64,000 nt of DNA. Origin: Microlunatus parietis. Lineage in GTDB: Bacteria; Actinomycetota; Actinomycetes; Propionibacteriales; Propionibacteriaceae. The stretch spans positions 2,666,001-2,730,000 of the forward strand of contig NZ_JACCBU010000001.1 of NCBI RefSeq assembly GCF_013407955.1, written 5' to 3'. Numbering within the stretch: the stretch's first letter is position 1; each line of letters opens with the position of its first letter. The position numbers and the translations under genes were made by a program. This document shows positions 34,701 through 43,427 of this stretch, piece by piece. Below the pieces are notes generated by a model. The model was not told where the DNA came from. It ran no database searches and worked only from the letters and a program-made list of their open reading frames with translations.

Positions 34701-35228
34701 CCCCCAACCCGCCGACCGGTCACAAAAGCAGGCGTTTTGCCGGCGTGTCGCTGCAGTAGTGACTGGTCGATGCGGAGATTTGGGGGGCACGGAGTGCTGG
34801 GCACGACCGGGCGCTCCGACCGTTGCAGGTGCGGCAGTCCTGACTGAAACCGCTACGGCCCGCGGACCGTTCGGCATGCTGCATTCGTCCGTGCCCAGGC
34901 TGGGCGGTCCGTACCGCGAGATCGCCGGGGCCGGGCTCGCCCGGAACTGTCTCCGGTTCGCAGCGACTCGGTCTCTGACGCGCTCCGACGCGACCCGCGC
35001 TAAGGCCGGCTCGCACCCGTGCGCCGATCGGACGTCTTGACCCTGTTCCGGCCCGACGCGCCGGGCAACGCGTCCCTCGCTCAGCGCAGTTCCCGACCCT
35101 GTGCCGACCGCGCCGTGCCGTCACCCTCTGCGACGGCCATGCGGGCCGGGCCAGCAGTGGCCACGCGGGTCCGGGGAACGTTCCGGTTCCGGTGCCCAGC
35201 CGCCTCACGGCTGGGCGAGACTGGAGCC
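34701..35228 (+). other. Gene-free region before acylphosphatase
   Basis: 528 bp without a convincing gene; short frames on both strands show no family features. The only clear structure is a hairpin, CCCAGCC/GGCTGGG (35195-35215), 13 nt before the acylphosphatase start. Confidence 0.5.
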
Positions 35229-35498
35229 ATGGCAGCGATCCGGGTTCGGGTCACCGGACGGGTGCAGGGCGTCGGCTTCCGGTACGGGACCGCCGACCGG
35301 GCCCGAGCTCTCGGGCTGACCGGCTCCGCGGTGAACCGGCCCGACGGCAGCGTGGACGTGGAAGCGTACGGCGACGAGCCCGCAGTCCAGCGCTTGCTCG
35401 ACTGGCTCCGCGGCCCGGGAGCACCCGGCCGAGTCCGCCAGGTCGAGGTGACCCGCCTGGACGACGCCGCCGCGCCCCGAACCTTCTCGATCGGCTGA
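35229..35498 (+). CDS. acyP: Acylphosphatase
   Basis: 89 aa, the normal size. [23 protein letters not shown] contains the phosphate-binding loop with the catalytic arginine (GVGFR), and [15 protein letters not shown] the catalytic asparagine. It hydrolyses acyl phosphates such as carbamoyl or acetyl phosphate in the cytoplasm. Only GGAG is visible before the ATG. It stands alone between gene-free regions. Confidence 0.95.
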   Translation: MAAIRVRVTGRVQGVGFRYGTADRARALGLTGSAVNRPDGSVDVEAYGDEPAVQRLLDWLRGPGAPGRVRQVEVTRLDDAAAPRTFSIG

Positions 35499-36229
35499 CC
35501 CAACCGCCGCCAGCAAACCCGACCAGCGGCCTCGCCCGGTGCGCCCGGTGCGCCCGGGCACCATCGCCGTCCGTCTCGCTGCCCTTCAGCGTCGCGGCCC
35601 TCGCGGAAGATGCGAGCTTCGAGGTCGTACGGCAGAGCCGCGACCGGCTCAGAGCCGGTGCAGCTTCGGGTGGCGAGTCCTGCGGTACGCACGAAAGCAG
35701 GACGCGCCGGGCCGCGGCGATCGCGAGTCCGGCACCGGGTTATCGGGCGTCGATCGTCACCGGCTCGAGAACTCGAATCCGTGTGTGTGGAGACGCCCGG
35801 CCGAGTCCCGAGCATCGGGCGTCGCTGCCATACCGAAGATCTTGCGGTCCGAGCCGGCAGTCCCAACCCCTGCCGACATCGAACGGACGATCTGACCGCG
35901 ATCCGGTCCAGATTCGCTGCCCTTTTCGTCCGCTCGGTGCGGCCGGATCACGGAACGCGACAGATCTTGCGGTCCGACCTGCCGGGTCGTCGCCCGCCGG
36001 TCGACTGCAGGCCGGCACAGTTGATCACCCGGTGATAGCCGCCGAAGACTCGAACCTCGTTCCAGTCCACGCCCTTCCAGCTCACGGGATTCCGCCCCTG
36101 CCAACCTCGGGCGTCGCCCGGTCCGGGTCATGATCCTGGAGCCGCAACTCACGCACCATTCCACTCCAGGCCCTGGACGGTCGCGGCTGCGAGCAGCCGG
36201 CCGGCTGCGATTCCGGGGGCGAAAGGCCG

Positions 36230-36619
36230 TGGCGGGTCCGTCCCCGCGCGCGCCGGCCCAGGGGCCGCTGGTTCCACTTGCGGCAGCGCATCGCTTCCGC
36301 AACGCGGTTCGGCTCGCGCGCCGCCTGCCCCAGTAGTAGCCGGCCCTTTCCGGCCGCGACCGTTCTTCGCGTCCGCGACCGATACAGCCGTCGAGGATCC
36401 GAGCGACTCAAGTCTCAAGGGCCGCGTGGCGGTCCGGCAGGCGGTCCGTCCCCCGCGCGCCGGCCCGGGGACCGCTGGTTCCACTCGCCGCCGCGCCTCG
36501 CTTCCGCGACGCGGTTCGGCCTCGCGCACCGCCTGCCCAGTAGTCGCCGCCCTTTCCGGCCGCGACCGATCCAGCTGCCGAGGATCGGCTCAAGACGCGA
36601 GCGACTCAAGTCTCAAGGG
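36230..36619. repeat. Imperfect tandem duplication of about 190 bp
   Basis: Two copies, about 36230-36421 and 36439-36619, share the same order of blocks: CCGTCCCC, GCCGGCCC, CGCTGGTTCCACT, CGCTTCCGC, ACGCGGTTCGGC, CCCTTTCCGGCCGCGACCG and, at the end, an exact 21-bp match (36401-36421 and 36599-36619, containing GAGCGACTCAAGTCTCAAGG). Several small indels separate the copies, so it is not a coding repeat. Confidence 0.8.
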
Positions 36620-36663
36620 CTCCCGGCAAGAAGTTCGGGGCTGGCGGCGCCAAGTGACTCGCG

Positions 36664-36810
36664 GCAACAAGACCGAGACCCACAGCACCGAGCAACCCGC
36701 AGCAACAAGACCAGAACCCACAGCACCGAGCAACCCGCAGCAACAAGACCAGAACCCACAGCACCGAGCAACCCGCGACACCAAGACCAGGACCCACCGC
36801 GCGGAGCGGC
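36664..36810. repeat. 38-bp tandem repeat, three copies plus a degenerate fourth
   Basis: Units at 36664-36701, 36702-36739 and 36740-36777 are nearly identical (start GCAACAAGACC, end GAGCAACCCGC) and a diverged fourth continues to about 36810. The 38-bp period is not a multiple of three, so it does not encode a protein repeat. There are no spacers, so it is not a CRISPR array. It behaves like a VNTR. Confidence 0.85.
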
Positions 36811-36880
36811 TCGGCGCACGACCACCGCACCCACCACGAGCGACCCGGCACCCACGACCGAGCGACCCGGCGCCGGCTGG

Positions 36881-37360
36881 TTAGCCGAGCTGGAGGCTGC
36901 GGGTAGCGGCTACGGCGAGTTGGTCGACATAGTCGTTCAGGCGATCGCCGGAGTGGCCCTTGACCCAGCGGAAGGCGATGTCGCCGCGAGTTCGTACCGC
37001 ATCGATCAGGGGTTCCCAGAGATCGCGGTTGGCTACCGGCTTCTTGGCCGAGTTGACCCAGCCGCGGGCGAGCCAGCCGGCCCACCAGCGGTCCCGGAAG
37101 CAGTTCACGACGTACGTCGAGTCGCTGACCACGACCAGGGGACCGTCGAGCGCGGTCACCGCCTCGAGCGCGGCTCGGATCTCCATCCGCTGGTTGGTCG
37201 TCACCGGCTCCGCGCCGGACGCGAAGAGCGTCTCGTCCACCGCCCACGCCCAGCCGCCCGGACCCGGATTCCCGGAGCACGCGCCGTCGGTGAAGACCTC
37301 GCGGGCATCGGTCGGTACGGGCATGTCGGCGGGGCGCGCAGCGCGCTGGCGAGTGGGCAC
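36881..37360 (-). CDS. rnhA: Ribonuclease HI
   Basis: 159 aa (GTG at 37360) or 147 aa (ATG at 37324); neither has a clear Shine-Dalgarno. The four acidic residues are in EVFTDGACSGNPGPGGW, QRMEIRAALEAV, VVVSDSTYVVNCF and RLNDYVDQLA, and VKGHSGD contributes the conserved histidine. It removes RNA from RNA-DNA hybrids. Its 3' side runs into the repeat region. Confidence 0.95.
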   Translation of the reverse strand: MPTRQRAARPADMPVPTDAREVFTDGACSGNPGPGGWAWAVDETLFASGAEPVTTNQRMEIRAALEAVTALDGPLVVVSDSTYVVNCFRDRWWAGWLARGWVNSAKKPVANRDLWEPLIDAVRTRGDIAFRWVKGHSGDRLNDYVDQLAVAATRSLQLG

Positions 37361-37417
37361 GGGTCAACCCTGGCACAAACCGCGGACATTCCGTTCACGC
37401 CGCCCGGGAAACGACAA

Positions 37418-37455
37418 CGCCCGGCGGCCGGGCACGAGGCTCGGTCCGCCGGGCG
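37418..37455 (-). terminator. Terminator of the secE-nusG-rplKA operon
   Basis: CGCCCGGCGG (37418-37427) and CCGCCGGGCG (37446-37455) are exact complements, 27 nt after the rplA stop on the minus strand. The T-tract is weak. Confidence 0.7.
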
Positions 37456-37482
37456 GCGTCGACTGCTGAGGCTGCCGGAGGG

Positions 37483-38184
37483 TCAGTCGGCGTCCGGCTT
37501 GATCCGGTTCGGATCGATGCCGATGCCGGGACCCATCGTGGTGGACAGCGTGATCTTGCGGATGTAGCGGCCCTTGGCGCTGCTCGGCTTGAGCCGCAGC
37601 ACCTCCTCCAGAGCGGCGAAGTAGTTCTGGCTCAGCTGCTCCGGCGAGAAGGACGCCTTGCCGATGATGAAGTGGAGGTTGGAGTGCCGGTCGACCCGGA
37701 ACTCGATCTTGCCGCCCTTGATGTCGGTGACCGCCTTGGCCACGTCGACGGTGACCGTGCCGGTCTTCGGGTTCGGCATCAGGCCGCGCGGGCCGAGCAC
37801 CCGGCCGAGCCGGCCGATCTTGCCCATCATGTCCGGCGTCGCAACGACGGCGTCGAAGTCCAGGTAGCCACCCTGCACCTTCTCCACCAGGTCGTCCGAG
37901 CCGACCTCGTCGGCACCGGCGGCCAGAGCCGCCTCGGCCTTGTCCCCGGTGGCGAAGACGAGGACCCGTGCCGTCTTGCCCGTACCGTTGGGGAGGTTGA
38001 CCGTGCCGCGGACCATCTGATCCGCCTTGCGAGGATCGACGCCGAGCCGCATCGCGACGTCGACGGTCTCGTCGAACTTGACCGTGGTGGTCGCCTTGGC
38101 GAGCTTGATCGCGTCGTCCGGACCGTAGAGCTTGTCCTTGTCGATGGCCTTCACCGCGCCGGCGTAGGCCTTGCTGCGCTTCAT
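37483..38184 (-). CDS. rplA: Ribosomal protein L1
   Basis: 233 aa, full length. [46 protein letters not shown] and [19 protein letters not shown] are diagnostic for L1. It binds 23S rRNA at the L1 stalk. Last gene of the secE-nusG-rplK-rplA run, 91 nt after rplK. Confidence 0.99.
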   Translation of the reverse strand: MKRSKAYAGAVKAIDKDKLYGPDDAIKLAKATTTVKFDETVDVAMRLGVDPRKADQMVRGTVNLPNGTGKTARVLVFATGDKAEAALAAGADEVGSDDLVEKVQGGYLDFDAVVATPDMMGKIGRLGRVLGPRGLMPNPKTGTVTVDVAKAVTDIKGGKIEFRVDRHSNLHFIIGKASFSPEQLSQNYFAALEEVLRLKPSSAKGRYIRKITLSTTMGPGIGIDPNRIKPDAD

Positions 38185-38275
38185 TCTGCTGGTTTCCTTC
38201 GATTCGTGATCATGAGTGATCGACCAGTTCTGGTACGGACCGCGCAGGCCCTCCCAGGCAATCTCTGAGTGAGGT

Positions 38276-38707
38276 TCAGCCCTCGACCGTGACGCCCATC
38301 GAACGGGCGGTGCCCTCGACGATCTTGGCCGCAGCCTCGACGTCGTTGGCGTTCAGGTCGGGCAGCTTGGTGGTGGCGATCTCGCGCACCTGAGCGGCCG
38401 TGATCTTGCCGACCTTCTCCTTGTGCGGGACGCCGGATCCCTTCTGCACGCCCGCAGCCTTCTTGATCAACTCCGCCGCCGGCGGGGTCTTCGTGATGAA
38501 GCTGAAGGTGCGGTCTTCGTAGATGGTGATCTCGGCCGGGATCACGTTGCCACGCATGGACTCCGTCGCGGCGTTGTACGCCTTGCAGAACTCCATGATG
38601 TTGATGCCGTGGGGGCCGAGCGCGGTACCGACCGGCGGGGCCGGGGTGGCCGAACCGGCCTGCAGCGCGACCTTGACCAGCGCCGCGACTTTCTTCTTAG
38701 GAGGCAT
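38276..38707 (-). CDS. rplK: Ribosomal protein L11
   Basis: 143 aa, full length. [33 protein letters not shown] is the L11 N-terminal thiostrepton-region signature and [15 protein letters not shown] the start of the rRNA-binding domain. It follows nusG by 67 nt. Confidence 0.99.
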   Translation of the reverse strand: MPPKKKVAALVKVALQAGSATPAPPVGTALGPHGINIMEFCKAYNAATESMRGNVIPAEITIYEDRTFSFITKTPPAAELIKKAAGVQKGSGVPHKEKVGKITAAQVREIATTKLPDLNANDVEAAAKIVEGTARSMGVTVEG

Positions 38708-38774
38708 GACTTCTCGGGTCCTTCGTTGTGCTTGCTTGCGTGACCGGGCGGGCTTGCCCGGGGCTGTTGGTCGC

Positions 38775-39749
38775 TCAGACCTTCTGGATCTGGGCGAAGG
38801 TCAGGTCGACCGGCGTCTCCCGGCCGAGGATCTCGACCAGGGCCTTCAGCCGCTGGCTGTTGGCGTTGATCTCGGTGATCGTCGCGTGCACCCCGGCGAA
38901 CGGGCCGTCGACCACCATGACCGAGTCGCCGACCTCGAAATCGGCCACCTCGACCTTCTTCTTCTTGCGGGCCGGCCCTTCCTTGGTCGCCGTGGCCGCA
39001 GCCACCACGGACGGGGCGAGCATCTTCTCCACCTCGTCCAGGCTGAGCGGCACCGGCTGGTTGGAGTGCCCGACGAAGCCGGTCACCGACGGCGTGTGCC
39101 GTACCGTCGACCAGGACTCGTCGGTCAGGTCCATCCGGACCAGGACGTAGCCGGGGAGAACGGTCCGCTTGACCTGCTTGCGTTGGCCGTTGCGGATCTC
39201 GGTGACCTCCTCGGTGGGTACGACCACCTCGAAGATGTAGTCCTCCATGTTGAGCGAGGACACCCGGTTCTCGAGGTTCTGCAGCACCCGGTTCTCCATG
39301 CCGGAGTAGGTGTGCACCACGTACCAGTCGCCGATCTTGGACCGCAGTTCGGAGCGGAAGGACTCCAGCGCGACGGACTCGGCGTCCGGGCCGCTCTCGT
39401 CGTCCTCGTCTTCCTCTTCGTCGGCTTCCTCGTCCTCGGCCTCGCCGAAGTCCAGGTTCAGATCGGCCTCGTCCTCGGCCGGAGCGCTGTCCTCACCGCC
39501 GAAGTCGAGGTTGATCCCGACCTCGTCCTCCTGCTCGCGGCCGAAGCTCTCGCCGCCGAGGTCGATGGCGATCTCGTCGTTGCTCGGCGGCTGGTCAGTC
39601 TCCAGCGAGAGGTTGTACCCCTCGCCGTTGTGGTTGCCGGACTGCGCCGCATCGTCGGACGCGTCGCTCTCCAGCGGCTCCGCGCCGGGCAGCGAGCCGG
39701 TCGGCTCGTCGTCCTCGGCGGAACGCGGCGCTGAAAAGTTCTCTGACAC
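38775..39749 (-). CDS. nusG: Transcription factor NusG with long acidic N-terminal extension
   Basis: 324 aa with a GTG start. The conserved NGN domain starts near residue 140 ([22 protein letters not shown]) and the KOW domain closes the protein ([23 protein letters not shown]). The first about 130 residues are a low-complexity, highly acidic segment (for example [15 protein letters not shown]). Acidic extensions occur in actinobacterial NusG, though this one is long. NusG couples RNA polymerase with ribosomes and Rho. Confidence 0.97.
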   Translation of the reverse strand: MSENFSAPRSAEDDEPTGSLPGAEPLESDASDDAAQSGNHNGEGYNLSLETDQPPSNDEIAIDLGGESFGREQEDEVGINLDFGGEDSAPAEDEADLNLDFGEAEDEEADEEEDEDDESGPDAESVALESFRSELRSKIGDWYVVHTYSGMENRVLQNLENRVSSLNMEDYIFEVVVPTEEVTEIRNGQRKQVKRTVLPGYVLVRMDLTDESWSTVRHTPSVTGFVGHSNQPVPLSLDEVEKMLAPSVVAAATATKEGPARKKKKVEVADFEVGDSVMVVDGPFAGVHATITEINANSQRLKALVEILGRETPVDLTFAQIQKV

Positions 39750-39795
39750 GTCGTTTCTCCGTCTATCCGTTGGGTTTCTGTTCGTCGTAGGCCGG

Positions 39796-40341
39796 TCAGT
39801 TGCCGAAGATCTGGAAGATCACCCAACCGAAGCCGAGGTCGAGCAGGCTCACAACGGCGATGATGAACAAGACGAACACCAACACGACGACGAAGTAGGT
39901 GAGCAACTGCGGCCCGGTGGGGTAGACCACCTTCCGCAGCTCGGCGATCGATTCCTTGATCAGGGTGATCGGACCGGTGCGCCGCGGACGGTTGTCGCCC
40001 TTGTGCTGCTTCGGCGTCGCCTCGGTCTTCTTCTGTCGGCCCTTGGACTCGCCGGACGCCGCGCTCTCGGACCGGCCGCCCTCGCTCTGCGTCTTGCTGG
40101 CGGCGCCGACCGAGACCAGTTCCTTCTCCTGATCGGCGGCGTCGTCGGAGTCGTCGTCACCGGTTTCCGGATCGGACTCGTCCGCCGACTTCTCGGCGGC
40201 CGCCTTCAGGTCCTCGTTGGTGGGCTCCTCGGTCCGTTCGGACTCGGGGCCCTCCTGCTTCTCTTCCTCCGACTGACGTTCGGGGTCGCCGGCGGAAAGG
40301 TCCGGCTCGTCCGCCGGGCCCTTGTCCTTGTCGTCCGCCAC
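39796..40341 (-). CDS. secE: Preprotein translocase subunit SecE with extended N-terminus
   Basis: 181 aa with a GTG start. The core SecE region is the last about 65 residues: [26 protein letters not shown], then one transmembrane helix ([18 protein letters not shown]). The first about 110 residues are charged and disordered, acidic then lysine-rich, longer than the typical extension. It is part of the SecYEG channel. Operon with nusG, 46 nt downstream. Confidence 0.95.
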   Translation of the reverse strand: MADDKDKGPADEPDLSAGDPERQSEEEKQEGPESERTEEPTNEDLKAAAEKSADESDPETGDDDSDDAADQEKELVSVGAASKTQSEGGRSESAASGESKGRQKKTEATPKQHKGDNRPRRTGPITLIKESIAELRKVVYPTGPQLLTYFVVVLVFVLFIIAVVSLLDLGFGWVIFQIFGN

Positions 40342-40371
40342 GCTTTCCTCCGTCAGCTACTGATCGTTCCG

Positions 40372-40444
40372 CAGGGCAAGAGGGACTCGAACCCACAACC
40401 TTCGGTTTTGGAGACCGATGCTCTGCCAATTGAGCTATTGCCCT
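40372..40444 (-). tRNA. tRNA-Trp (CCA)
   Basis: 73 nt cloverleaf on the minus strand: acceptor AGGGCAA/TTGCCCT, D arm AGCTCAATTGGCAGAGC, anticodon loop CTCCAAA with anticodon CCA, T loop TTCGAGT. CCA is not encoded. It sits just upstream of secE, the usual place in actinobacteria. Confidence 0.97.
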
Positions 40445-40546
40445 TCGGGGACCTCTCCCCTGCCCCGGCGGTGTCCGTCTGACGTGACGGGCGTGCCGAA
40501 ACAATGGCGAGTGCCACCAAGTGCAGGAGTATAGCCGCGCGATGCG

Positions 40547-40563
40547 ACCGGAGTCGAACCGGC
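40547..40563 (-). other. Isolated tRNA T-arm-like sequence
   Basis: On the minus strand GCCGGTTCGACTCCGGT has the 5-bp stem and TTCGACT loop of a tRNA T arm, but no acceptor, anticodon or D arm surrounds it. It lies between tRNA-Trp and the aminotransferase stop. It could be a tRNA remnant or attachment-site scar, or chance. Confidence 0.3.
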
Positions 40564-40577
40564 GGCCACCCTCCCGG

Positions 40578-41846
40578 CTAGCCGGCCAACCGCTGCTCAG
40601 CGGCGGCCAGCAGGACGCAGGTCGCCAGACCGTCGATCGCCTGCTCGACGTCGCCCAGGGTCGGGAACGTCGGCGCGATCCGGATGTTGCGGTCCCGCGG
40701 ATCCTTCCCGTACGGGAACGCGGAGCCGGCCCCGGTCATCACGATGCCGGCCTCCTTCGCCAGCTGCACCACCCGGGTCGCAGTGCCGTCGACCACGTCC
40801 AGGCTGATGAAGTAGCCGCCCTGCGGCTCGGTCCAGGCGGCCACCCCGTGCCCGTCCAGCCGGTCGTGCAGGATCTGCTCGGCCCGCTCGAACTTCGGCG
40901 CGATGATCGCTCGGTGCTTCGCCATCAACTCGCGGACGCCGTCGGCGCTGCCGAGGTAGCGCGCGTGGGCCAACTGGTTGATCTTGTTCGGGCCGATGGT
41001 GCGCTTGCCGAGCAGGCCGAGGTACCAGGCGATGTTGACCGGGGAGGACGCGAAGAACGAGACCCCGGCGCCAGCGAAGGTGATCTTGGACGTCGAGGCG
41101 AAGATCAACACCCGATCCGGGTGGCCGGCTTCGGCGGCCAGGCCGAGCACGTCGAGCACCGGCGCGTCGGTCTCGGTCAGGTGGTGGAAGGCGTACGCGT
41201 TGTCCCAGAAGATCCGGAAATCCGGGGCGGCCGCCTCCAGCGAGACCAGCGCGCGGGTGACCTCCTCGGTGTAGATCGAGCCGCTCGGGTTGGCGTAGGT
41301 CGGAACCGCCCAGATCCCCCGTACGGAAGGATCCTTGGCCAGTTCGCGTACTTGATCAAGGTCGGGACCGTGCTCGCCGAGGTCGACGTTGATCATCTCG
41401 ATGCCGTACTGCTCGCAGATCGAGAAGTGCCGGTCGTAGCCGGGCACCGGGCAGATGAACTTGATCTTCTCGGCGGCCCACGGACCGGCCGATTCCGGGA
41501 AGCCCTTGAGCAGCGCGAAGGCGATCGTGTCGTGCATGATCGCCAGGCTCGCGTTGTCGCCGGCGATCAGTTGCTCGACCGGCACACCGAGCAGTTCGGC
41601 GAAGATCGCCCGCAGCTCCGTGACGCCCTCGATCCCGCCGTAGTTGCGGCAGTCAACACCCGCGGCGTCCTTGTAGTCCGTGCCGGGCAGCGTCAGCAGC
41701 GCGTTGGACAGATCGAGCTGCTCGGCCGACGGCTTACCGCGGGTGAGATCGAGCTTGAGCCCGCGCGCCTTCAGGTCCGCATAGGCCGTCTGCTGTTCCG
41801 TGTGCAGCCGGGTGATGGCGTCGTGATCGAGCTCGGTAAGGGTCAT
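40578..41846 (-). CDS. aspT: Aspartate aminotransferase (AspT-like, PF12897 type)
   Basis: 422 aa PLP enzyme. LDLTRGKPSAEQLDLS and NYGGIEGVTELRAIFAELLGV mark the substrate region; WAVPTYANPSGSIY and FWDNAYAFHHL give the cofactor-binding Asn/Asp/Tyr; STSKITFAGAGVSFFA contains the Schiff-base lysine. This matches the actinobacterial aspartate aminotransferase family once called MocR-like. It interconverts aspartate and 2-oxoglutarate with oxaloacetate and glutamate. The gene is divergent from the SDR gene. Confidence 0.88.
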   Translation of the reverse strand: MTLTELDHDAITRLHTEQQTAYADLKARGLKLDLTRGKPSAEQLDLSNALLTLPGTDYKDAAGVDCRNYGGIEGVTELRAIFAELLGVPVEQLIAGDNASLAIMHDTIAFALLKGFPESAGPWAAEKIKFICPVPGYDRHFSICEQYGIEMINVDLGEHGPDLDQVRELAKDPSVRGIWAVPTYANPSGSIYTEEVTRALVSLEAAAPDFRIFWDNAYAFHHLTETDAPVLDVLGLAAEAGHPDRVLIFASTSKITFAGAGVSFFASSPVNIAWYLGLLGKRTIGPNKINQLAHARYLGSADGVRELMAKHRAIIAPKFERAEQILHDRLDGHGVAAWTEPQGGYFISLDVVDGTATRVVQLAKEAGIVMTGAGSAFPYGKDPRDRNIRIAPTFPTLGDVEQAIDGLATCVLLAAAEQRLAG

Positions 41847-41935
41847 GGCCGCGGTTCCATCTCATGTCTCGTCAGGGGGAGTAGATGCGTGCGCGATTCT
41901 ATCGGCTCGCCACCACCGCCGATCCCTGCAAGCTT

Positions 41936-41984
41936 GGCGCGGCCCTGGCGCGGCCCGGCGCGACCCCCCGCACCAGGCCGCGCC
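41936..41984. terminator. Strong hairpin in the aspT/SDR divergent region
   Basis: GGCGCGGCCCTGG (41936-41948) pairs with CCAGGCCGCGCC (41973-41984) with one bulged base. The 305-bp intergenic region has no gene. The hairpin lies in the 5' region of both divergent genes, so it may be a leader structure rather than a terminator. Confidence 0.45.
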
Positions 41985-42076
41985 GACCGACCGACGCGCT
42001 CCTCCCGAGGGAGGATGTGCCACCGAAACACCGAGTCGTACTCATCACTCGGCCGGCACCCGCTCTCTACAGCGAG

Positions 42077-42095
42077 TAAGGGAAGGCTAACCTCG
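42077..42095 (+). promoter_or_regulatory. Possible DtxR/IdeR iron box
   Basis: TAAGGGAAGGCTAACCTCG matches 14 of 19 positions of the DtxR consensus TTAGGTTAGGCTAACCTAA, with the core AGGCTAACCT exact. It lies 57 nt before the SDR gene. Binding is not certain because the outer left half is weak. Confidence 0.4.
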
Positions 42096-42151
42096 TCCGT
42101 GTTCACCGTCAAGCCCGGACCACTGTCAGTGCCCCTTCGTACGGTGGGGCG

Positions 42152-43075
42152 ATGGACTCAAGGCTGAGTGGACAAGTCGCGCTGGTCACCGGCGCCACCC
42201 GCGGTGCCGGTCGCGGCATCGCCGTCGAACTGGGCGCAGCGGGCGCCACCGTCTACTGCACCGGCAGGTCGAGCCGGGGCACGCCGTCGCCGATGGGCCG
42301 GCCGGAGACGATCGAGGAGACTGCGGACCTGGTTACCGCGGCCGGTGGCACCGGCATCGCGGTCCGGGTCGACCACACCCGGCTCGAGGAGGTCGCGGAC
42401 CTGTTCGACCGGATCGATCAGGAGCAGGACGGCCGACTGGACGTGCTGGTCAACGACATCTGGGGCGGCGACCCGTTGCTCGGGCCGTTCGGCAGCCCCT
42501 TCTGGGAGCAGGACCTGCCGACCGGGCTGGAGATCCTGCACAACGCGGTGGACACCCACATCATCGCCAGCTGGCACGCGGCGCCACGGATGGTCGCCCG
42601 AGGCCGCGGACTGATGGTCGAGATCACCGACGGCCAACCCGAGAACTACCATGATCATCTCTTCTACGACCTGCCGAAGAAGACGGCGATGCGGCTCGCC
42701 TTGGCGTACGCGGCGGAGCTCGGGCCGCACGGCATCACCGGGGTCGCGATCTCACCGGGCTGGCTGCGGTCGGAGGCGATGCTGGAGCGCCACGGGGTCA
42801 CCGAGGACAACTGGCAGGACTGGTACTGGGACGATCAAGATCATCGCCCGGCCCGCTGGCTCGCCTCGCAGACCCCGCGCTACACCGGCCGTGGCGTCGT
42901 CGCCCTGGCCGCCGACCCGGACCCGTCCCGGTGGAACGGCCGGGCGGTGAAGACCGAGGACCTGGCCGGGGCCTACGGCTTCACCGACCTGAACGGGACC
43001 CAGCCCGGGCACGGCCGCCTGGCCTGGGACCTGCTCGGCAGCCTTCGTCCGAACCGGGAGGACTATGCGCTCTGA
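42152..43075 (+). CDS. Short-chain dehydrogenase/reductase
   Basis: 307 aa. The cofactor motif is TGATRGAGRG (residues 14-23), the catalytic pair YDLPKK (YxxxK), and ISPGWLRSEAM follows as in classical SDRs. The DxxG-type NAD(P) discriminator is unclear. Its C-terminus is longer than usual. The substrate is unknown. An iron-box-like sequence upstream might tie it to iron status. Confidence 0.87.
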   Translation: MDSRLSGQVALVTGATRGAGRGIAVELGAAGATVYCTGRSSRGTPSPMGRPETIEETADLVTAAGGTGIAVRVDHTRLEEVADLFDRIDQEQDGRLDVLVNDIWGGDPLLGPFGSPFWEQDLPTGLEILHNAVDTHIIASWHAAPRMVARGRGLMVEITDGQPENYHDHLFYDLPKKTAMRLALAYAAELGPHGITGVAISPGWLRSEAMLERHGVTEDNWQDWYWDDQDHRPARWLASQTPRYTGRGVVALAADPDPSRWNGRAVKTEDLAGAYGFTDLNGTQPGHGRLAWDLLGSLRPNREDYAL

Positions 43076-43106
43076 ACTCGGCTTGTCGCCGATCCCGGAC
43101 TGCGGA

Positions 43107-43415
43107 TCATGGCCGGCGGGCGAGCACGGCCGCGATGATCAAGGTCAACGCACCCCAGCCGACCAGGACCACTCCGGAATAGCCGATCCAGCGCCGGATC
43201 GCGTTCTCCTGCACGATCACCTCGTACGGGTCGCCTCCACCGCCGGTGAGGGCGTTGGGGCCGCAGACCTGGCCGGGCCGCATCGCCTGTCCGTCGCAGT
43301 CGACCTCATGCGGGCTGAACAGGATCGGGGTGCCGAACAGGAACAGGAAGAAGCCGACGAAGATCGCCAACGCGGCGAGCCCCCGCAGCGGGTCCGGGAC
43401 CTGATAGCGCGCCAC
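43107..43415 (-). CDS. Small two-TM membrane protein, unknown
   Basis: 102 aa with a GTG start. Hydrophobic helices at about 12-33 and 75-98 flank an exported or cytoplasmic loop with two cysteines (VDCDGQAMRPGQVCGPNAL). No family recognised. It lies 13 nt downstream of treZ on the same strand and may be cotranscribed. Confidence 0.65.
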   Translation of the reverse strand: MARYQVPDPLRGLAALAIFVGFFLFLFGTPILFSPHEVDCDGQAMRPGQVCGPNALTGGGGDPYEVIVQENAIRRWIGYSGVVLVGWGALTLIIAAVLARRP

Positions 43416-43427
43416 GGCCCGGCCCGG

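Larger units (their letters stand above)
35499..36880. other. 1.4-kb gene-free, repeat-rich region
   Basis: No open frame here has recognisable protein character. Instead the region holds short repeated phrases (for example AGATCTTGCGGTCCGA-like at about 35837 and 35962), an imperfect tandem duplication of about 190 bp, and a 38-bp tandem repeat. It lies downstream of both the acylphosphatase and RNase HI genes, so it is the 3' side of convergent units. Confidence 0.7.

Noticed and set aside
32217..34877. 886-aa open frame on the minus strand across the NlpC/P60 and monooxygenase genes
   Set aside because: Antisense shadow of two clear genes, with no domain features; it also crosses a strong terminator hairpin.
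34759..35040. 93-aa frame before acylphosphatase
   Set aside because: No ribosome-binding site, no family resemblance and a composition typical of random GC-rich DNA.
36664..36810. 38-bp repeats as a possible CRISPR array
   Set aside because: The units are directly adjacent with no spacers, and no cas genes are present. It is a simple tandem repeat.
40372..40577. Integrated element at tRNA-Trp
   Set aside because: No integrase, no direct repeat of the tRNA 3' end and an ordinary gene on each side; only a short T-arm-like sequence is present.
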